This document shows positions 34,747 to 44,605 of a DNA stretch of 64,000 nt, piece after piece. The notes under the pieces are model-generated. The model was given only the letters and a program-made list of their open reading frames with translations. It was not told the origin of the DNA and did not search any database. Numbering within the stretch: position 1 is the first letter of the stretch; every line of letters begins with the position of its first letter. The DNA comes from Enterovibrio sp045679545 (GTDB lineage: Bacteria; Pseudomonadota; Gammaproteobacteria; Enterobacterales; Vibrionaceae), in NCBI RefSeq assembly GCF_045679545.1, contig NZ_CP166194.1:2232001-2296000 (forward strand), in the 5' to 3' direction. The translations under genes and the position numbers were made by a program.

Positions 34747-36981
34747 GTGAAAGCATCAAGGACGTTTATTGTAAAACCATTAGTTGTCGCCATCGCGACC
34801 GCCACATTGGGTTATTCCTCCTCCGTGTTGGCCGCCAAATCGGGTGATGCCTACAACCCTGACGACGTTGTCGTTATCACAGGGCGAAGCGAGAAAAGTA
34901 TTTCGGACATTCCCGGCACCGTGTGGTTTGTGGATAGCGAGCAAATAGAACAAGCCTATCGCGGTGGGCAAAACCTTAGCGAAATCCTCGCGGCATCGGT
35001 TCCGGCTTTAGATGTGACAAGCCAAGGTCGAACCAACTTCGGGCAGAATATGCGCGGTCGTGCCATGTTGGTCATGATTGATGGCGTATCACTTAACTCG
35101 TCCCGCTCTGTCAGTCGCCAATTGGATTCCATCGACCCATTCAATATCGATCGCATCGAAGTGCTTTCAGGTGCGTCCTCGATTTACGGCGCAGGCGCAA
35201 CGGGCGGCATCATCAATATCATCACCAAACGTGCAAACAGCGACGAACTGACATTTGAAAGCTACGTTGGCGGCACGAGCGGGTTCAATGGTAGCGAAGA
35301 CATGGATTATAAGCTGGCGCAATCGGTCAGCGGCGGCAATGAATATGCGCAAGGTCGCGCATCGCTCGTTTATGGAAAAAATAAAGGCTACTACGATGCA
35401 GACGGTAACATCATTGTTCCTGACATCACCCAAGGATCACTTCAGTTTAATGAAGTGATCGATGCCCTTGGCACTTTGAGCATCACCCCAGATAACACCC
35501 AAACCATTCAACTTCTTGCGCAGTATTACAGCAGCAAACAAGACAGCCCTTATGGCATCTACTTTGGCGAAAATTTAGCAGGCGCACCGAACAACGTCAC
35601 CGGCAACCCAGCAGACACCAGCTTGATCGAGACCCGAAGCGGATTTGAATCTGACCGCCAAGGCAGTACCGAGCGCATTATGCTCAATGCCAGTTACCAC
35701 AACAGTGATGTGCTTGGGCATGAGTTATTGGTGCAAGGCGCATACCGCCAAGAAACCTTCACATTTATTCCGTTTATCTATGGCACTTACCTCGCCGCAT
35801 CGGAGCAAAATACCGATGTGTTCAGCCTACGAGCTGCGATGATCAAGTCACTCGACAAGCTCACCCTCACCTATGGTATTGACAGTTATATCGACAAACT
35901 CGATGCCAATCAGGCGCTGTTCGATCAATCCACCAGCTACGCATCAGGCGGTTTAGTTAACCGAACCTCAGCCTCCATTGGGCGATACCCTGGAACCGAA
36001 GTCGCCTCGCTTGCTGGCTTTGTTCAAGCTAGCTATGCCCTCAGTGACGATTGGTCAGTGGAAGGCGGTTATCGTTACCAATACATGCAAAACACCATTG
36101 ATGATTTCGTCGCGTCTAATATTCAGCGCAACATCGCCCAAGGAAAAGGCACCTCGGCCGATGCCGTTCCAGGTGGTGAAACCGACTACACCATCGGCTT
36201 GTTCAACCTTGGAACGGTTTATAACCTCTCACCTCAAACACAGATTTGGGCCAACTTCGCCCAAGGCTTTGATCTCGCTGACCCTGCTAAGTATTACGGA
36301 CAAGGCAGTTATGCTAGCCAAGATGCCAACGGGCACTACGCGTTAACAGACAGTATCAACGTCGCCAATTCCAAGATGCAGGGCGTCAAAACCAACGGCT
36401 ATGAAATCGGTATGCGACAAAGCCAAGGGGATCTGAGTTGGCAGGCGGCGGCTTACCTTTCAGAGTCGGACAAGACAGTTAAATACAACAAGAAAACCCT
36501 CAATATCGACATCAATGACGCAAAAAAACGCATCTATGGTGTTGAAGCACAAATGAGCTATTGGCTGAGCGACCAATGGCAAACCGGTGTCAGCGGGCAT
36601 TGGGTAACATCCAAAGAACAGGATGCCGATGGCAACTGGGAAAAGATGTCCGTCAACTACGCAAGTGCGTCAAAAGCAGGGGCATGGATTGGCTGGTATG
36701 ACGATATCTACGCGGTAAAACTGCAAAACCAAACCCTGTTTGACTTAAGTGATGATAGCGATAATCAGATTGATGGTTACAGTGTCTTTGATGTATTGGG
36801 GTCGGTTGACCTTCCTGTGGGAAGCCTCGGCTTTGGCATACAAAATCTACTCAACGAAGACTACAGCACCGTCTGGGGACAACGCGCAAAAGGCTGGTAC
36901 AGCTATTATGGTCCTGAAAAAATGTTCGATTACAAAGGCCGCGGACGCACCTACACACTGAACTATCAACTGACTTACTGA
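34747..36981 (+). CDS. iutA: TonB-dependent ferric aerobactin receptor IutA
   Basis: A 744-residue outer-membrane receptor, close to E. coli IutA (732). It has a signal peptide (about 1-29), a TonB-box-like DDVVVITGR, a plug domain (ISDIPGTVWFVDSEQIE to GGIINIITKR), a 22-strand barrel and a C-terminal strand ending in aromatic-containing YTLNYQLTY. GTG 34747 follows AGAGAAG. The 104-bp gap after the FhuF-like gene shows no convincing Fur box or terminator, so it is likely co-transcribed with iucABCD. Confidence 0.9.
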   Translation: MKASRTFIVKPLVVAIATATLGYSSSVLAAKSGDAYNPDDVVVITGRSEKSISDIPGTVWFVDSEQIEQAYRGGQNLSEILAASVPALDVTSQGRTNFGQNMRGRAMLVMIDGVSLNSSRSVSRQLDSIDPFNIDRIEVLSGASSIYGAGATGGIINIITKRANSDELTFESYVGGTSGFNGSEDMDYKLAQSVSGGNEYAQGRASLVYGKNKGYYDADGNIIVPDITQGSLQFNEVIDALGTLSITPDNTQTIQLLAQYYSSKQDSPYGIYFGENLAGAPNNVTGNPADTSLIETRSGFESDRQGSTERIMLNASYHNSDVLGHELLVQGAYRQETFTFIPFIYGTYLAASEQNTDVFSLRAAMIKSLDKLTLTYGIDSYIDKLDANQALFDQSTSYASGGLVNRTSASIGRYPGTEVASLAGFVQASYALSDDWSVEGGYRYQYMQNTIDDFVASNIQRNIAQGKGTSADAVPGGETDYTIGLFNLGTVYNLSPQTQIWANFAQGFDLADPAKYYGQGSYASQDANGHYALTDSINVANSKMQGVKTNGYEIGMRQSQGDLSWQAAAYLSESDKTVKYNKKTLNIDINDAKKRIYGVEAQMSYWLSDQWQTGVSGHWVTSKEQDADGNWEKMSVNYASASKAGAWIGWYDDIYAVKLQNQTLFDLSDDSDNQIDGYSVFDVLGSVDLPVGSLGFGIQNLLNEDYSTVWGQRAKGWYSYYGPEKMFDYKGRGRTYTLNYQLTY

Positions 36982-37298
36982 TCCGATATTTTCAGCACGG
37001 TTATCTAGTCCGGCAAGCTCACTCTTCGGAGTGGGCTTCTTTGCAGGTTATACCCAAGAAGCTGAAAGATGAGCAATTAATCATCATTTAAACCAAATTA
37101 AACAATGAGTTAACTATCATTTTTTAACCACTCCGCAGCACGCTAATCATCGTATTTTTGAAGCAATATCGACATTCCAAAAACAAACTCTGCACCAAGA
37201 TCAATGAATTGCATATTCACCCATCATCATTATTGATAAATCAATCAGAATCCCGTCCGTAAACACATAATTCTAATGACATTATTTAGGGACAAATC
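36982..37298. other. 317-bp non-coding gap, AT-rich, between iutA and tagA
   Basis: After the iutA terminator the region is strongly A/T-rich with no reliable open frame. It should carry the tagA promoter. Short AT-rich inverted pieces such as TTGATAAATCAA (around 37230) are visible but not assignable. Confidence 0.6.
37015..37044 (+). terminator. Intrinsic terminator of the aerobactin/iutA operon
   Basis: A 10-bp stem with one G-T wobble (37015-37024 with 37029-37038) closes a stable TTCG tetraloop and is followed by a T-rich stretch (CTTTGC). Confidence 0.8.
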
Positions 37299-40200
37299 AT
37301 GAAACGAAAGCTGTTGCCGCTGCTCATCGGGAGCGCTCTTATCAGCCAACCCACCCTGGCTGACCCCAACACACTCACCGCACTGGGTGAACAAACCCGT
37401 GCATCGCTGCAACACATGCAGAAATTGGCGCAAGATGCATCCAACGTGATTGAAAGAGATGGTCGGCGCTTCTTACAATTTGAAGGCAAAGAGTACTGGC
37501 TAAACCACGAAAATTACCCAAAATTCCCGCTCAACGACAAAAACGGGGAATACAGTACGGCCTTCCCTTTTATTGACTCAGATTGGGAGTACGTCTCTTA
37601 CAACGGTGGCTTCTACTTACTGCATCGCGAGCTGGGTGTGATGAATCCTGACGACTCTGGGTGCTTTGTCGAGTACATTCCCGCCGCGCGTGGCTCACAG
37701 CTTGATAACGGCAGCTATGTTTGGGAAACCAACTTAGTCCTACGTACCGTAATGTCAGATTGCGGCACACAGACCTTACCAGAAATTACCGAGCTTCAAG
37801 CCGCATCCCTGTCTGATGTGGGCGTTGAGTTGGCATGGAATTCTTCCGCTAACGACGCTGAATATAAAATAGCGCTCACCACACGTCCTGCAGGTGGATC
37901 TCCAATCACCTTCAACTACAACGCCACAGGTTCCAGTTTCTACATTGGCGATCTTGAGCCGGAAACCACCTACGAGGTGGAGCTGATAGCCTGCAATATG
38001 TTGAGCTGCGATGTTGAAACCGCAAGCTTTACGACGCTACCAACCCGCCTTAGCTACAACGACAGTCGTGACGCTGAAAACCATCTAGTTGGAAACCTTC
38101 GCGCTCATGTTAACTTCGCGCAAACCCACACCAGTGTGATGCCAAATGGTAACGAGGTGTTGGGTCACCCTAATCTTGTTATGTCACGTAACGCGCAGTT
38201 GTTAGTCACTCCCTCTCAGCGTGGTGTAAACCAACTATGGGTCGACGTTGAGCTTGATGGCGTCAGCATGGGCCGTTTCCCAATGCAGCCACCGAGCGCA
38301 TTGGCGAAAACCGATCAACCTGACAATGGCCGCAGTGAAGTGGTGTTCTCTCACCATGCATGGAGTTTCCCTCTGAGTTGGGAATGGATGAAGCCGGGGC
38401 TGTCACTGCGCTTTAGCGACAATCGAGGCCGTGAAGGCGACCTGAACAGTGACATGCTGGTATTCGGCGGCGCACCAGAAATGGTGATTCAAAACATTGA
38501 TATCGGCATGTTGGTTGAGCCGCGTGATCGCTACGACATGATTAAGAAAATGCCCAATTTGGCGACAGATTACTTTCAAAAAATCCCTGTCTCTAAGCTG
38601 GTCATGGCCGATTACACGCCGCTTCACCTGAAAAAAGTGACATTGCCTAACGGTAAGGTGTACACCAAGGCCAGTGAATTTGAAACGCCGGGATGGCACG
38701 GCGGCGACATGCGTGAATATATCGGCAAACGTCTGGTCTCTATCGGTATTAATAACGCCAACTTCGGCATTACCGACACCGCGGGTGGCAATGCCAGCTG
38801 GCCTCGCCCGTTTAGCCATATCACGGCACACAACAGCCGTGGCCGCTATCTCGCGAAAGACAAGAACACAGGTGTCGTTACGTCCAAAGTCGTAGTGCAT
38901 GGCGGCAGCGGTGGTGGCGGCATCGTGACACTCGACGATACCCGTGGCAACGAGTGGTCACACGAACTGGGCCACAACTTTGGCCGTGGTCACCACCCAC
39001 AAAACTCATCGATTCATGATATGGAATCGGGCTGGGGTTGGGATGCACGCTACAATCGCTTCATCGGCAATATCCATTGGTCTGCTGCGCCAGTGACCAT
39101 GGAAAACTCTAGCAGTGGTGAAATTGTGCCGCCGTTTGCGGGTGAATTCCGCTTTCTTCGTGAAGCCATGGGCGGTGGGGAATATCCAAAAACGGGTCTT
39201 ATCAGTCATTACACACTGGAGCACCCTATCCAATCTCGCATTACACAAGATTGGTTTAACCGTTCGAACAATTTGGACATGAATAGCACCACGGGCTTCT
39301 CGCAGTGGGATCACTTCGCACAGCAATATGTTGAAGCTGATTCAAACTATTCAAAACCAACATCGAAAGGCGTGCCAGTTATTACTGTGCTGGGTATTTA
39401 CGACCCCTCAGAGAATAACCCAAGCCAGATTTATCCGTTGATTTACTCCAACTACGGCAACCTGTTTGAACTGCCTGAACCGAGTTACATTGAACCAGAG
39501 CGCGAAGGTTGGCAAAACGTGGATTCTCTCACGGGCTCTGACCGAGTTAACACCCAGTGGCAGACGATCAAAGAAAACAATGAATGGCTGCCGTTGTGTC
39601 AGTTCAGCTATACCAATGCGAATGGTGAACAAGCCAACTTCATTGGTTATGAAGACGCTGCAGACAATGTGTGTCGCACCGCATCAGACATGTATTGGGC
39701 CGTGAATGGCGAACGTGAAATGCCAATATCGGCGCCTATGGAATACCAACTGCTGGCAAGCAAAGGCGAACTGTTAGGCAAAGTGACCTATTCACCAACC
39801 GCGGCGCTGGGTGAACAAACGCTGTGTAGCTTAGATAAAAATGGCACATCACACGATGGCGCCGGCTTTCTTGCTAATGGAAAATGTACGCAAATTGAAG
39901 GCATAAAAAATAGCAGAGGCGTGAACTGGGCCTATGCGACACATCAAGGCGGGATCCTGCAGTACAGCCTGACTTCACAAAAGCAATGTGAGCTAGTTGT
40001 TGATGGCGAAGACGGTTCGGTGCAGCGCATTGCGCTGGCAGGTGGTCGTTACAACAATGGTGAAAGTAACAAGTTCCACATCAATTTGCCTGCAGATGTG
40101 CACCCTGAGCGAATCTCCCTGAGCTGTTCTATAGGCGCAGATTCTCACAGTGTTCTCGATTCGGTTGAAACGCCACGCAACCCTGCGGTTAACGATCTGA

Positions 40201-40739
40201 TTGGCCCTGTCATCATTGGTCAAGAACACGGTTATGAGGCGCTCGATTCTGTGCTGCCATCAGGCTGGTTTAGCCACACCGAAAACTTCGACCCTGCGGC
40301 ATTGCCTGAAAAAGAGCGTCAAAACCTTGCTACCCTGCGTCTAGGCAATGACTACCCGAACATCTGTCGCTTCCCAATGGCAGTCAACGGCGTAGAAAAG
40401 ACCCTGCACGGCTACGTGGATAACCTTGGCAATGGTGATTTCCAATGCACCGGCGGCAGTGAAATCACAGTGCGTGACGCCGAAGGCGAACGCCCTGTTT
40501 TATCAGCGCTGAACCAATTTGAATGGCTGTCTTTAGTCAGTCGTGATGACATTGGTGAGCCTATCAAGGCCACAGAAAATAGTGATGCTAAGCTTTGTAG
40601 CTTAAATCGCAGCGCTGATTTTTACGGTGCGGGATTTGTAAACAGCAACGGTCAATGTACGCAAGCACCTGAAGTGTATTGGTCAAATGGTAAACATTGG
40701 ACCTTCTCTGCAGGTTTTGGCGAATACACCTTTCGTTAA
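37299..40739 (+). CDS. tagA: Secreted M66-type zinc metalloprotease (TagA/StcE-like)
   Basis: A 1146-residue exported protein with signal peptide (about 1-21). The active site is HELGHNFGRGHH: His555, Glu556, His559 and His565, the HExxHxxGxxH zinc signature. Surrounding blocks (the GGSGGGG flap, ANFGITDTAGGNASWPRPFSH, HDMESGWGWD) are those of StcE/TagA mucin-cleaving proteases. An FnIII-like domain lies around 155-250. The C-terminal third (about 740-1146) holds repeated Cys-containing modules such as ICRFPMAVNGVEKTLHGYVD and LCSLNRSADFYGAGF ... GQCTQ. Such enzymes remove mucin-type glycoproteins during host colonisation. The ATG follows TTTAGGGAC. It is monocistronic. Confidence 0.9.
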   Translation: MKRKLLPLLIGSALISQPTLADPNTLTALGEQTRASLQHMQKLAQDASNVIERDGRRFLQFEGKEYWLNHENYPKFPLNDKNGEYSTAFPFIDSDWEYVSYNGGFYLLHRELGVMNPDDSGCFVEYIPAARGSQLDNGSYVWETNLVLRTVMSDCGTQTLPEITELQAASLSDVGVELAWNSSANDAEYKIALTTRPAGGSPITFNYNATGSSFYIGDLEPETTYEVELIACNMLSCDVETASFTTLPTRLSYNDSRDAENHLVGNLRAHVNFAQTHTSVMPNGNEVLGHPNLVMSRNAQLLVTPSQRGVNQLWVDVELDGVSMGRFPMQPPSALAKTDQPDNGRSEVVFSHHAWSFPLSWEWMKPGLSLRFSDNRGREGDLNSDMLVFGGAPEMVIQNIDIGMLVEPRDRYDMIKKMPNLATDYFQKIPVSKLVMADYTPLHLKKVTLPNGKVYTKASEFETPGWHGGDMREYIGKRLVSIGINNANFGITDTAGGNASWPRPFSHITAHNSRGRYLAKDKNTGVVTSKVVVHGGSGGGGIVTLDDTRGNEWSHELGHNFGRGHHPQNSSIHDMESGWGWDARYNRFIGNIHWSAAPVTMENSSSGEIVPPFAGEFRFLREAMGGGEYPKTGLISHYTLEHPIQSRITQDWFNRSNNLDMNSTTGFSQWDHFAQQYVEADSNYSKPTSKGVPVITVLGIYDPSENNPSQIYPLIYSNYGNLFELPEPSYIEPEREGWQNVDSLTGSDRVNTQWQTIKENNEWLPLCQFSYTNANGEQANFIGYEDAADNVCRTASDMYWAVNGEREMPISAPMEYQLLASKGELLGKVTYSPTAALGEQTLCSLDKNGTSHDGAGFLANGKCTQIEGIKNSRGVNWAYATHQGGILQYSLTSQKQCELVVDGEDGSVQRIALAGGRYNNGESNKFHINLPADVHPERISLSCSIGADSHSVLDSVETPRNPAVNDLIGPVIIGQEHGYEALDSVLPSGWFSHTENFDPAALPEKERQNLATLRLGNDYPNICRFPMAVNGVEKTLHGYVDNLGNGDFQCTGGSEITVRDAEGERPVLSALNQFEWLSLVSRDDIGEPIKATENSDAKLCSLNRSADFYGAGFVNSNGQCTQAPEVYWSNGKHWTFSAGFGEYTFR

Positions 40740-40776
40740 TCACGGATGAGCTAACACCACGTATTTGATAAACCTT

Positions 40777-40831
40777 AATCCCTCTCGCTATCGCATTACT
40801 TTTTGAAGTGTATTGGCGGGAGGGTTTCTTA
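40777..40831 (+). terminator. Terminator of tagA
   Basis: Arms 40777-40788 and 40816-40827 pair over 12 nt with one mismatch and one wobble around a 27-nt loop, followed by TTTCTTATTTC. Confidence 0.6.
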
Positions 40832-40897
40832 TTTCTTATTTCTTATCTTTCATCGCCTCTGCTCTTCTCTGCTCACTTGTAACATCGCATTGCCGCC

Positions 40898-40921
40898 GCA
40901 ACAGCAACAGCAACAGCAACA
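40898..40921. repeat. GCAACA hexamer, four perfect copies
   Basis: Four adjacent copies of GCAACA in non-coding sequence, about 175 bp before the oxidoreductase start. Could change length by slippage. Confidence 0.85.
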
Positions 40922-41096
40922 GCCAACATAACAAAAATTTATTCATTTAATAATGATTGATAATTTTACTGCCACACCCAACGTCCCTATTCTCATGCTC
41001 AACAAAGGCCAATGATTGAGCTGCGCACTCACGCGTATCGCCGCCATTAAGTGATCAAACGGGCCAAATAAGATTAGCGACTAAGAGGAAATCGAC

Positions 41097-42197
41097 ATGA
41101 AAGACGCATTATTCCAACCTATCCAAATGGGTTCGCTGACACTAAAAAACCGCATAGTGATGCCACCGATGACACGCTCTCGTGCGACACAGCCGGGCAA
41201 TTGCGCTAACGATATGATGGCAACCTACTATGCGCAGCGCGCCAGTGCAGGCCTGATTGTGGCTGAAGGCACGCAAATCTCTGCATTAGGTCAAGGCTAT
41301 GCGTGGACACCGGGTATCTACTCGCCAGAACAAATCGCTGGCTGGCGCAAAGTGACCGACGCCGTTCACGAAAAAGGCGGCGTGATTTTCGCACAACTTT
41401 GGCACGTGGGCCGCGTCACGCACACAGCAAACACAGGGGGTGAGCAACCTATTTCCTCGTCTGCATTAAAAGCAGAAAACGTGAAAGTGTTCATCGACAA
41501 CGGCACTGATGAACCTGGATTTGTCGAGGTGGTCGAACCGCGTGAGATGACAAAAGAAGACATCAAAAACGTGGTGGCGGAATATCGTCAAGCGGCATTA
41601 AATGCCATTGAAGCGGGTTTCGACGGCGTTGAACTGCACGCTGCCAATGGCTATTTGGTGAACCAGTTCATCGATTCAGAAGCTAACAATCGTACCGACG
41701 AATACGGCGGATCTATCGAGAACCGTCTGCGCTTCCTTGGTGAAGTGGTTGAAGCGATGACAGACGCTATTGGCGCCGATCGTGTTGGCGTGCGCCTTGC
41801 ACCATTCACCTCTTTGAATGGCACTGTGGATAAAACGCCGGTGGAAACTTACACCGCAGCGGCTGCACTGTTGAACACACTGAATGTGGTGTATCTGCAC
41901 ATTGCAGAAGTGGATTGGGACGATGCCCCAGAAACCCCTGCAATGTTCAAACATGCGATTTGTGAAGTGTACAAAGGCGTGATCATTTACGCAGGCAAAT
42001 ACGACGGCGACAAAGCAGAGCAAGCAGTGAAAGAGGGTATTGCAGACATGATTGGCTTTGGTCGTCCGTTCGTGGCGAACCCTGACCTACCAAACAGACT
42101 GCGCAACGGCTATCCGCTCGCGCAGCATGACCCAAACACCTTGTTTGGTGGCGGTGAAAAAGGGTTAACCGATTACCCTGAATACCAAGCTAACTAG
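41097..42197 (+). CDS. Old Yellow Enzyme family NADH:flavin oxidoreductase
   Basis: A 366-residue FMN enzyme that reduces activated C=C bonds, nitro compounds or N-ethylmaleimide with NAD(P)H. Family landmarks are the opening LFQPIQMGSLTLKNRIVMPPMTRSRA, the AQLWHVGR block, the substrate-binding HAANGYLVNQFIDSEANNRTDEYGGSIENR, the arginine in VGVRLAPF, and the phosphate-binding GFGRPFVANPDLPNR. It is close in size to E. coli NemA (365). A clear AGAGGAA precedes the ATG. It stands alone between terminators. The physiological substrate is unknown. Confidence 0.9.
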   Translation: MKDALFQPIQMGSLTLKNRIVMPPMTRSRATQPGNCANDMMATYYAQRASAGLIVAEGTQISALGQGYAWTPGIYSPEQIAGWRKVTDAVHEKGGVIFAQLWHVGRVTHTANTGGEQPISSSALKAENVKVFIDNGTDEPGFVEVVEPREMTKEDIKNVVAEYRQAALNAIEAGFDGVELHAANGYLVNQFIDSEANNRTDEYGGSIENRLRFLGEVVEAMTDAIGADRVGVRLAPFTSLNGTVDKTPVETYTAAAALLNTLNVVYLHIAEVDWDDAPETPAMFKHAICEVYKGVIIYAGKYDGDKAEQAVKEGIADMIGFGRPFVANPDLPNRLRNGYPLAQHDPNTLFGGGEKGLTDYPEYQAN

Positions 42198-42236
42198 GCA
42201 AGAAAGCTAGCCGAGTGTGCTTTGCAGCACGCTGAT

Positions 42237-42277
42237 AAAAGCCTGCCCATGTCTTGTTTGATATGGGCGGGCTTTTT
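42237..42277. terminator. Bidirectional terminator between OYE gene and galK
   Basis: GCCTGCCCAT/ATGGGCGGGC (42241-42250 with 42263-42272, one wobble) flanked by A4 on the left and TTTTTGTTT on the right, so it can end transcription from both sides. Confidence 0.85.
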
Positions 42278-42319
42278 GTTTGCATGACATGAATGTCCCT
42301 CTCATTTGGGTGACGAGGT

Positions 42320-43477
42320 TCACGCGTCCACTAAACCCGCCCCATCGTGCACCTGACACACGTAGATCGATGCGTTCAAGCCAGTCTGCATTTCATAATT
42401 CGCTTCAACTGCCGCTTTCACATCTTCGACCAAGGCAGGAGGAACAAGGGCAACGATACAGCCACCAAAGCCACCGCCTGTCATACGAACGCCACCTTGG
42501 TCGCCAATCACTGCCTGTACGATCTCAACCAGTGCATTGACCTCTTTGACGGTGATTTCAAAATCATCACGCATTGAAGCGTGTGATTGCGCCATCAACT
42601 CGCCCATGCGTTTCATGTCACCGGCACGCAATGCCTCTGTGGCGGCAAGGGTACGATCATTTTCTGTGATGACATGGCGAGCGCGTTTGGCGACTAACTC
42701 TGAAAGATCGCTAACTCGGTCATTGAATTGCTCAATGGTCACATCACGCAACGCTTTCACGCCAAAGATACGCGCCGCTTCTTCGCACTGAACACGACGC
42801 GTGTTGTATTCGCTGTCGACCAAGCCGCGTTTTTTGTTGGAGTTGATGATCACCACCGCCATGTCTTTTGGCATGGATACCGCTTGGGTTTCCAAGCTGC
42901 GGCAATCGAGTAACATGGCATGGTTTGCGCGGCCTTCGGCTGAGATCATCTGATCCATGATGCCGCAGTTACAGCCGACGAATTCGTTCTCGGCTTGCTG
43001 ACCGTTGAGGGCAATATCTGCTTGAGAGATATCAAGCTGATACAGTTCTTTGAAGGTTTGCCCTATCACCACTTCCAACGCGGCTGACGAGCTTAACCCC
43101 GCCCCCTGCGGCACGTTTCCGCTTACCGAAATATCTGCACCATTAAACGTCAAACCACGCTCAAGCAAGCATTTAACCACGCCACGAATGTAATTCGCCC
43201 ACATCTTGTCGTGCTGAAAGGTAATGTCTTGTGTGATATCGAATTCATCAACGGCGTCGTCATAGTCAACCGACACCACGCGAACTATGTTGTCTTCTCG
43301 TCTCGCCGCCGCCACCATGGTTTGATAGTTAATGGCGCAGGGCAGCACAAAGCCATCATTGTAATCCGTGTGCTCACCAATCAAATTGACGCGTCCTGGC
43401 GCTTGCACAATGTGCGTTGGCAGATACTGAAAAACCTTCTTAAAAGACGCGTTCACATGTTGGATCAGATCAGACAT
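42320..43477 (-). CDS. galK: Galactokinase
   Basis: A 385-residue GHMP kinase that phosphorylates alpha-D-galactose at C1 with ATP (Leloir pathway). The galactokinase signature APGRVNLIGEHTDYNDGFVLP lies near the N-terminus, the ATP loop GAGLSSSAALEV in the middle, and RMTGGGFGGCIVAL near the C-terminus. The ATG follows GAGAGAT. It lies 72 bp downstream of galT and is transcribed with it. Confidence 0.95.
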   Translation of the reverse strand: MSDLIQHVNASFKKVFQYLPTHIVQAPGRVNLIGEHTDYNDGFVLPCAINYQTMVAAARREDNIVRVVSVDYDDAVDEFDITQDITFQHDKMWANYIRGVVKCLLERGLTFNGADISVSGNVPQGAGLSSSAALEVVIGQTFKELYQLDISQADIALNGQQAENEFVGCNCGIMDQMISAEGRANHAMLLDCRSLETQAVSMPKDMAVVIINSNKKRGLVDSEYNTRRVQCEEAARIFGVKALRDVTIEQFNDRVSDLSELVAKRARHVITENDRTLAATEALRAGDMKRMGELMAQSHASMRDDFEITVKEVNALVEIVQAVIGDQGGVRMTGGGFGGCIVALVPPALVEDVKAAVEANYEMQTGLNASIYVCQVHDGAGLVDA

Positions 43478-43549
43478 ATCTCTCGCTCATATCACGTTTT
43501 AAACTGGGTGAATGCTCGCCAAATCGAGGCAAACTCTCTGAATCATCGA

Positions 43550-44605
43550 TTATTGCGGTTCTTTATAATGCACGTCGCTGACCTCACGAAGACGCTGCGC
43601 GGCTTGCTCTGCCGTTAGATCTCGCTGACTTTCTGCGAGCATCTCGTAGCCGACCATGAACTTGCGTACCGACGCACTCCTCAGCAAGGGCGGATAGAAC
43701 AGCGCATGCAATTGCCAATGGTCAACCTCAGTGCCCTCATCAAAGAAAGGCGCGAAATGCCAGCCCATCGAATAAGGGAATGAACACTGGAACAAGTTGT
43801 CATAGCGACTGGTCAATTTTTTGATCGCTACCGCTAAATCATCACGCTGCTCATCACTCAATTCGTTCATGCGACGAACTGACGCTTTCGGTAACAACAT
43901 GGTTTCAAACGGCCATGCTGCCCAATACGGCACCAGTGCGACCCAATGCTCGGTTTCCACCACCACGCGCGAACCATCTTTCAGCTCAGCGCGCACGTAA
44001 TCCACCAGCAAGTTAGAACTGCGCTCTTGATAATAAGCTTTCAGATTATGTTCTTTGCGCTCAATCTCATTGGGCAAAAAGCTGTTGGCCCAGATTTGAC
44101 CATGCGGGTGTGGCTGAGAACACCCCATGGTTTCGCCTTTGTTCTCGAACGCTTGCACCCACAGGTAGTCTTTACCAAGTTCTTCAATTTGATCGTTCCA
44201 CGTATCAATCACGCGGCGAATACTTTCCAGCGGAAGCTCAGGCAGCGTTTTACTGTGATCAGGCGAGAAGCAAATCACGCGGCTCAACCCACGAGCGCCT
44301 TGGGTTTTAAATAGCGGGCTGTCAGATTCTGGCGCGTCCGGTGAGTCCACCATCAAGGCAGCAAAGTCATTATCAAAGACATACGTGCCCGTATAATTGG
44401 GGTTTTTATCACCTGATACGCGTCCGTTAGTTGGGCACAGGAAGCACGTTTTTTCATAGCTGGGTAGCGTGTCAGTCGACGGTTTTTCGTCTTGCCCACT
44501 CCATGGCCGTTTTGCGCGATGCGGCGACACAAGGATCCATTGCCCTGTCAGAGGGTTATAACGGCGGTGAGGGTGATCAACCGGGTTAAATGCTACGTTT
44601 GACAT
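43550..44605 (-). CDS. galT: Galactose-1-phosphate uridylyltransferase
   Basis: A 351-residue enzyme exchanging UMP between UDP-glucose and galactose-1-phosphate. The catalytic motif is HPH (His166-Pro-His168 in SQPHPHGQIW), and the zinc-binding Cys54/Cys57 pair (CFLC) is present. The N-terminal FNPVDHPHRRYNPLTGQWILVSPHRA is characteristic. It is the first gene of the galT-galK unit; no galE or galM follows in this window. A GalR-type operator lies about 100 bp upstream. Confidence 0.95.
   Translation of the reverse strand: MSNVAFNPVDHPHRRYNPLTGQWILVSPHRAKRPWSGQDEKPSTDTLPSYEKTCFLCPTNGRVSGDKNPNYTGTYVFDNDFAALMVDSPDAPESDSPLFKTQGARGLSRVICFSPDHSKTLPELPLESIRRVIDTWNDQIEELGKDYLWVQAFENKGETMGCSQPHPHGQIWANSFLPNEIERKEHNLKAYYQERSSNLLVDYVRAELKDGSRVVVETEHWVALVPYWAAWPFETMLLPKASVRRMNELSDEQRDDLAVAIKKLTSRYDNLFQCSFPYSMGWHFAPFFDEGTEVDHWQLHALFYPPLLRSASVRKFMVGYEMLAESQRDLTAEQAAQRLREVSDVHYKEPQ

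Larger units (their letters stand above)
40740..41096. other. 357-bp gap with terminator and simple repeats
   Basis: Contains the tagA terminator (separate entry), three copies of TTTCTTA (40825-40845), four copies of GCAACA (40898-40921), and the promoter region of the downstream flavin oxidoreductase. No gene seen. Confidence 0.65.

Noticed and set aside
38403..38900. 165-codon minus-strand open frame within tagA
   Set aside because: Shadow of a clearly coding frame with catalytic motif on the plus strand.
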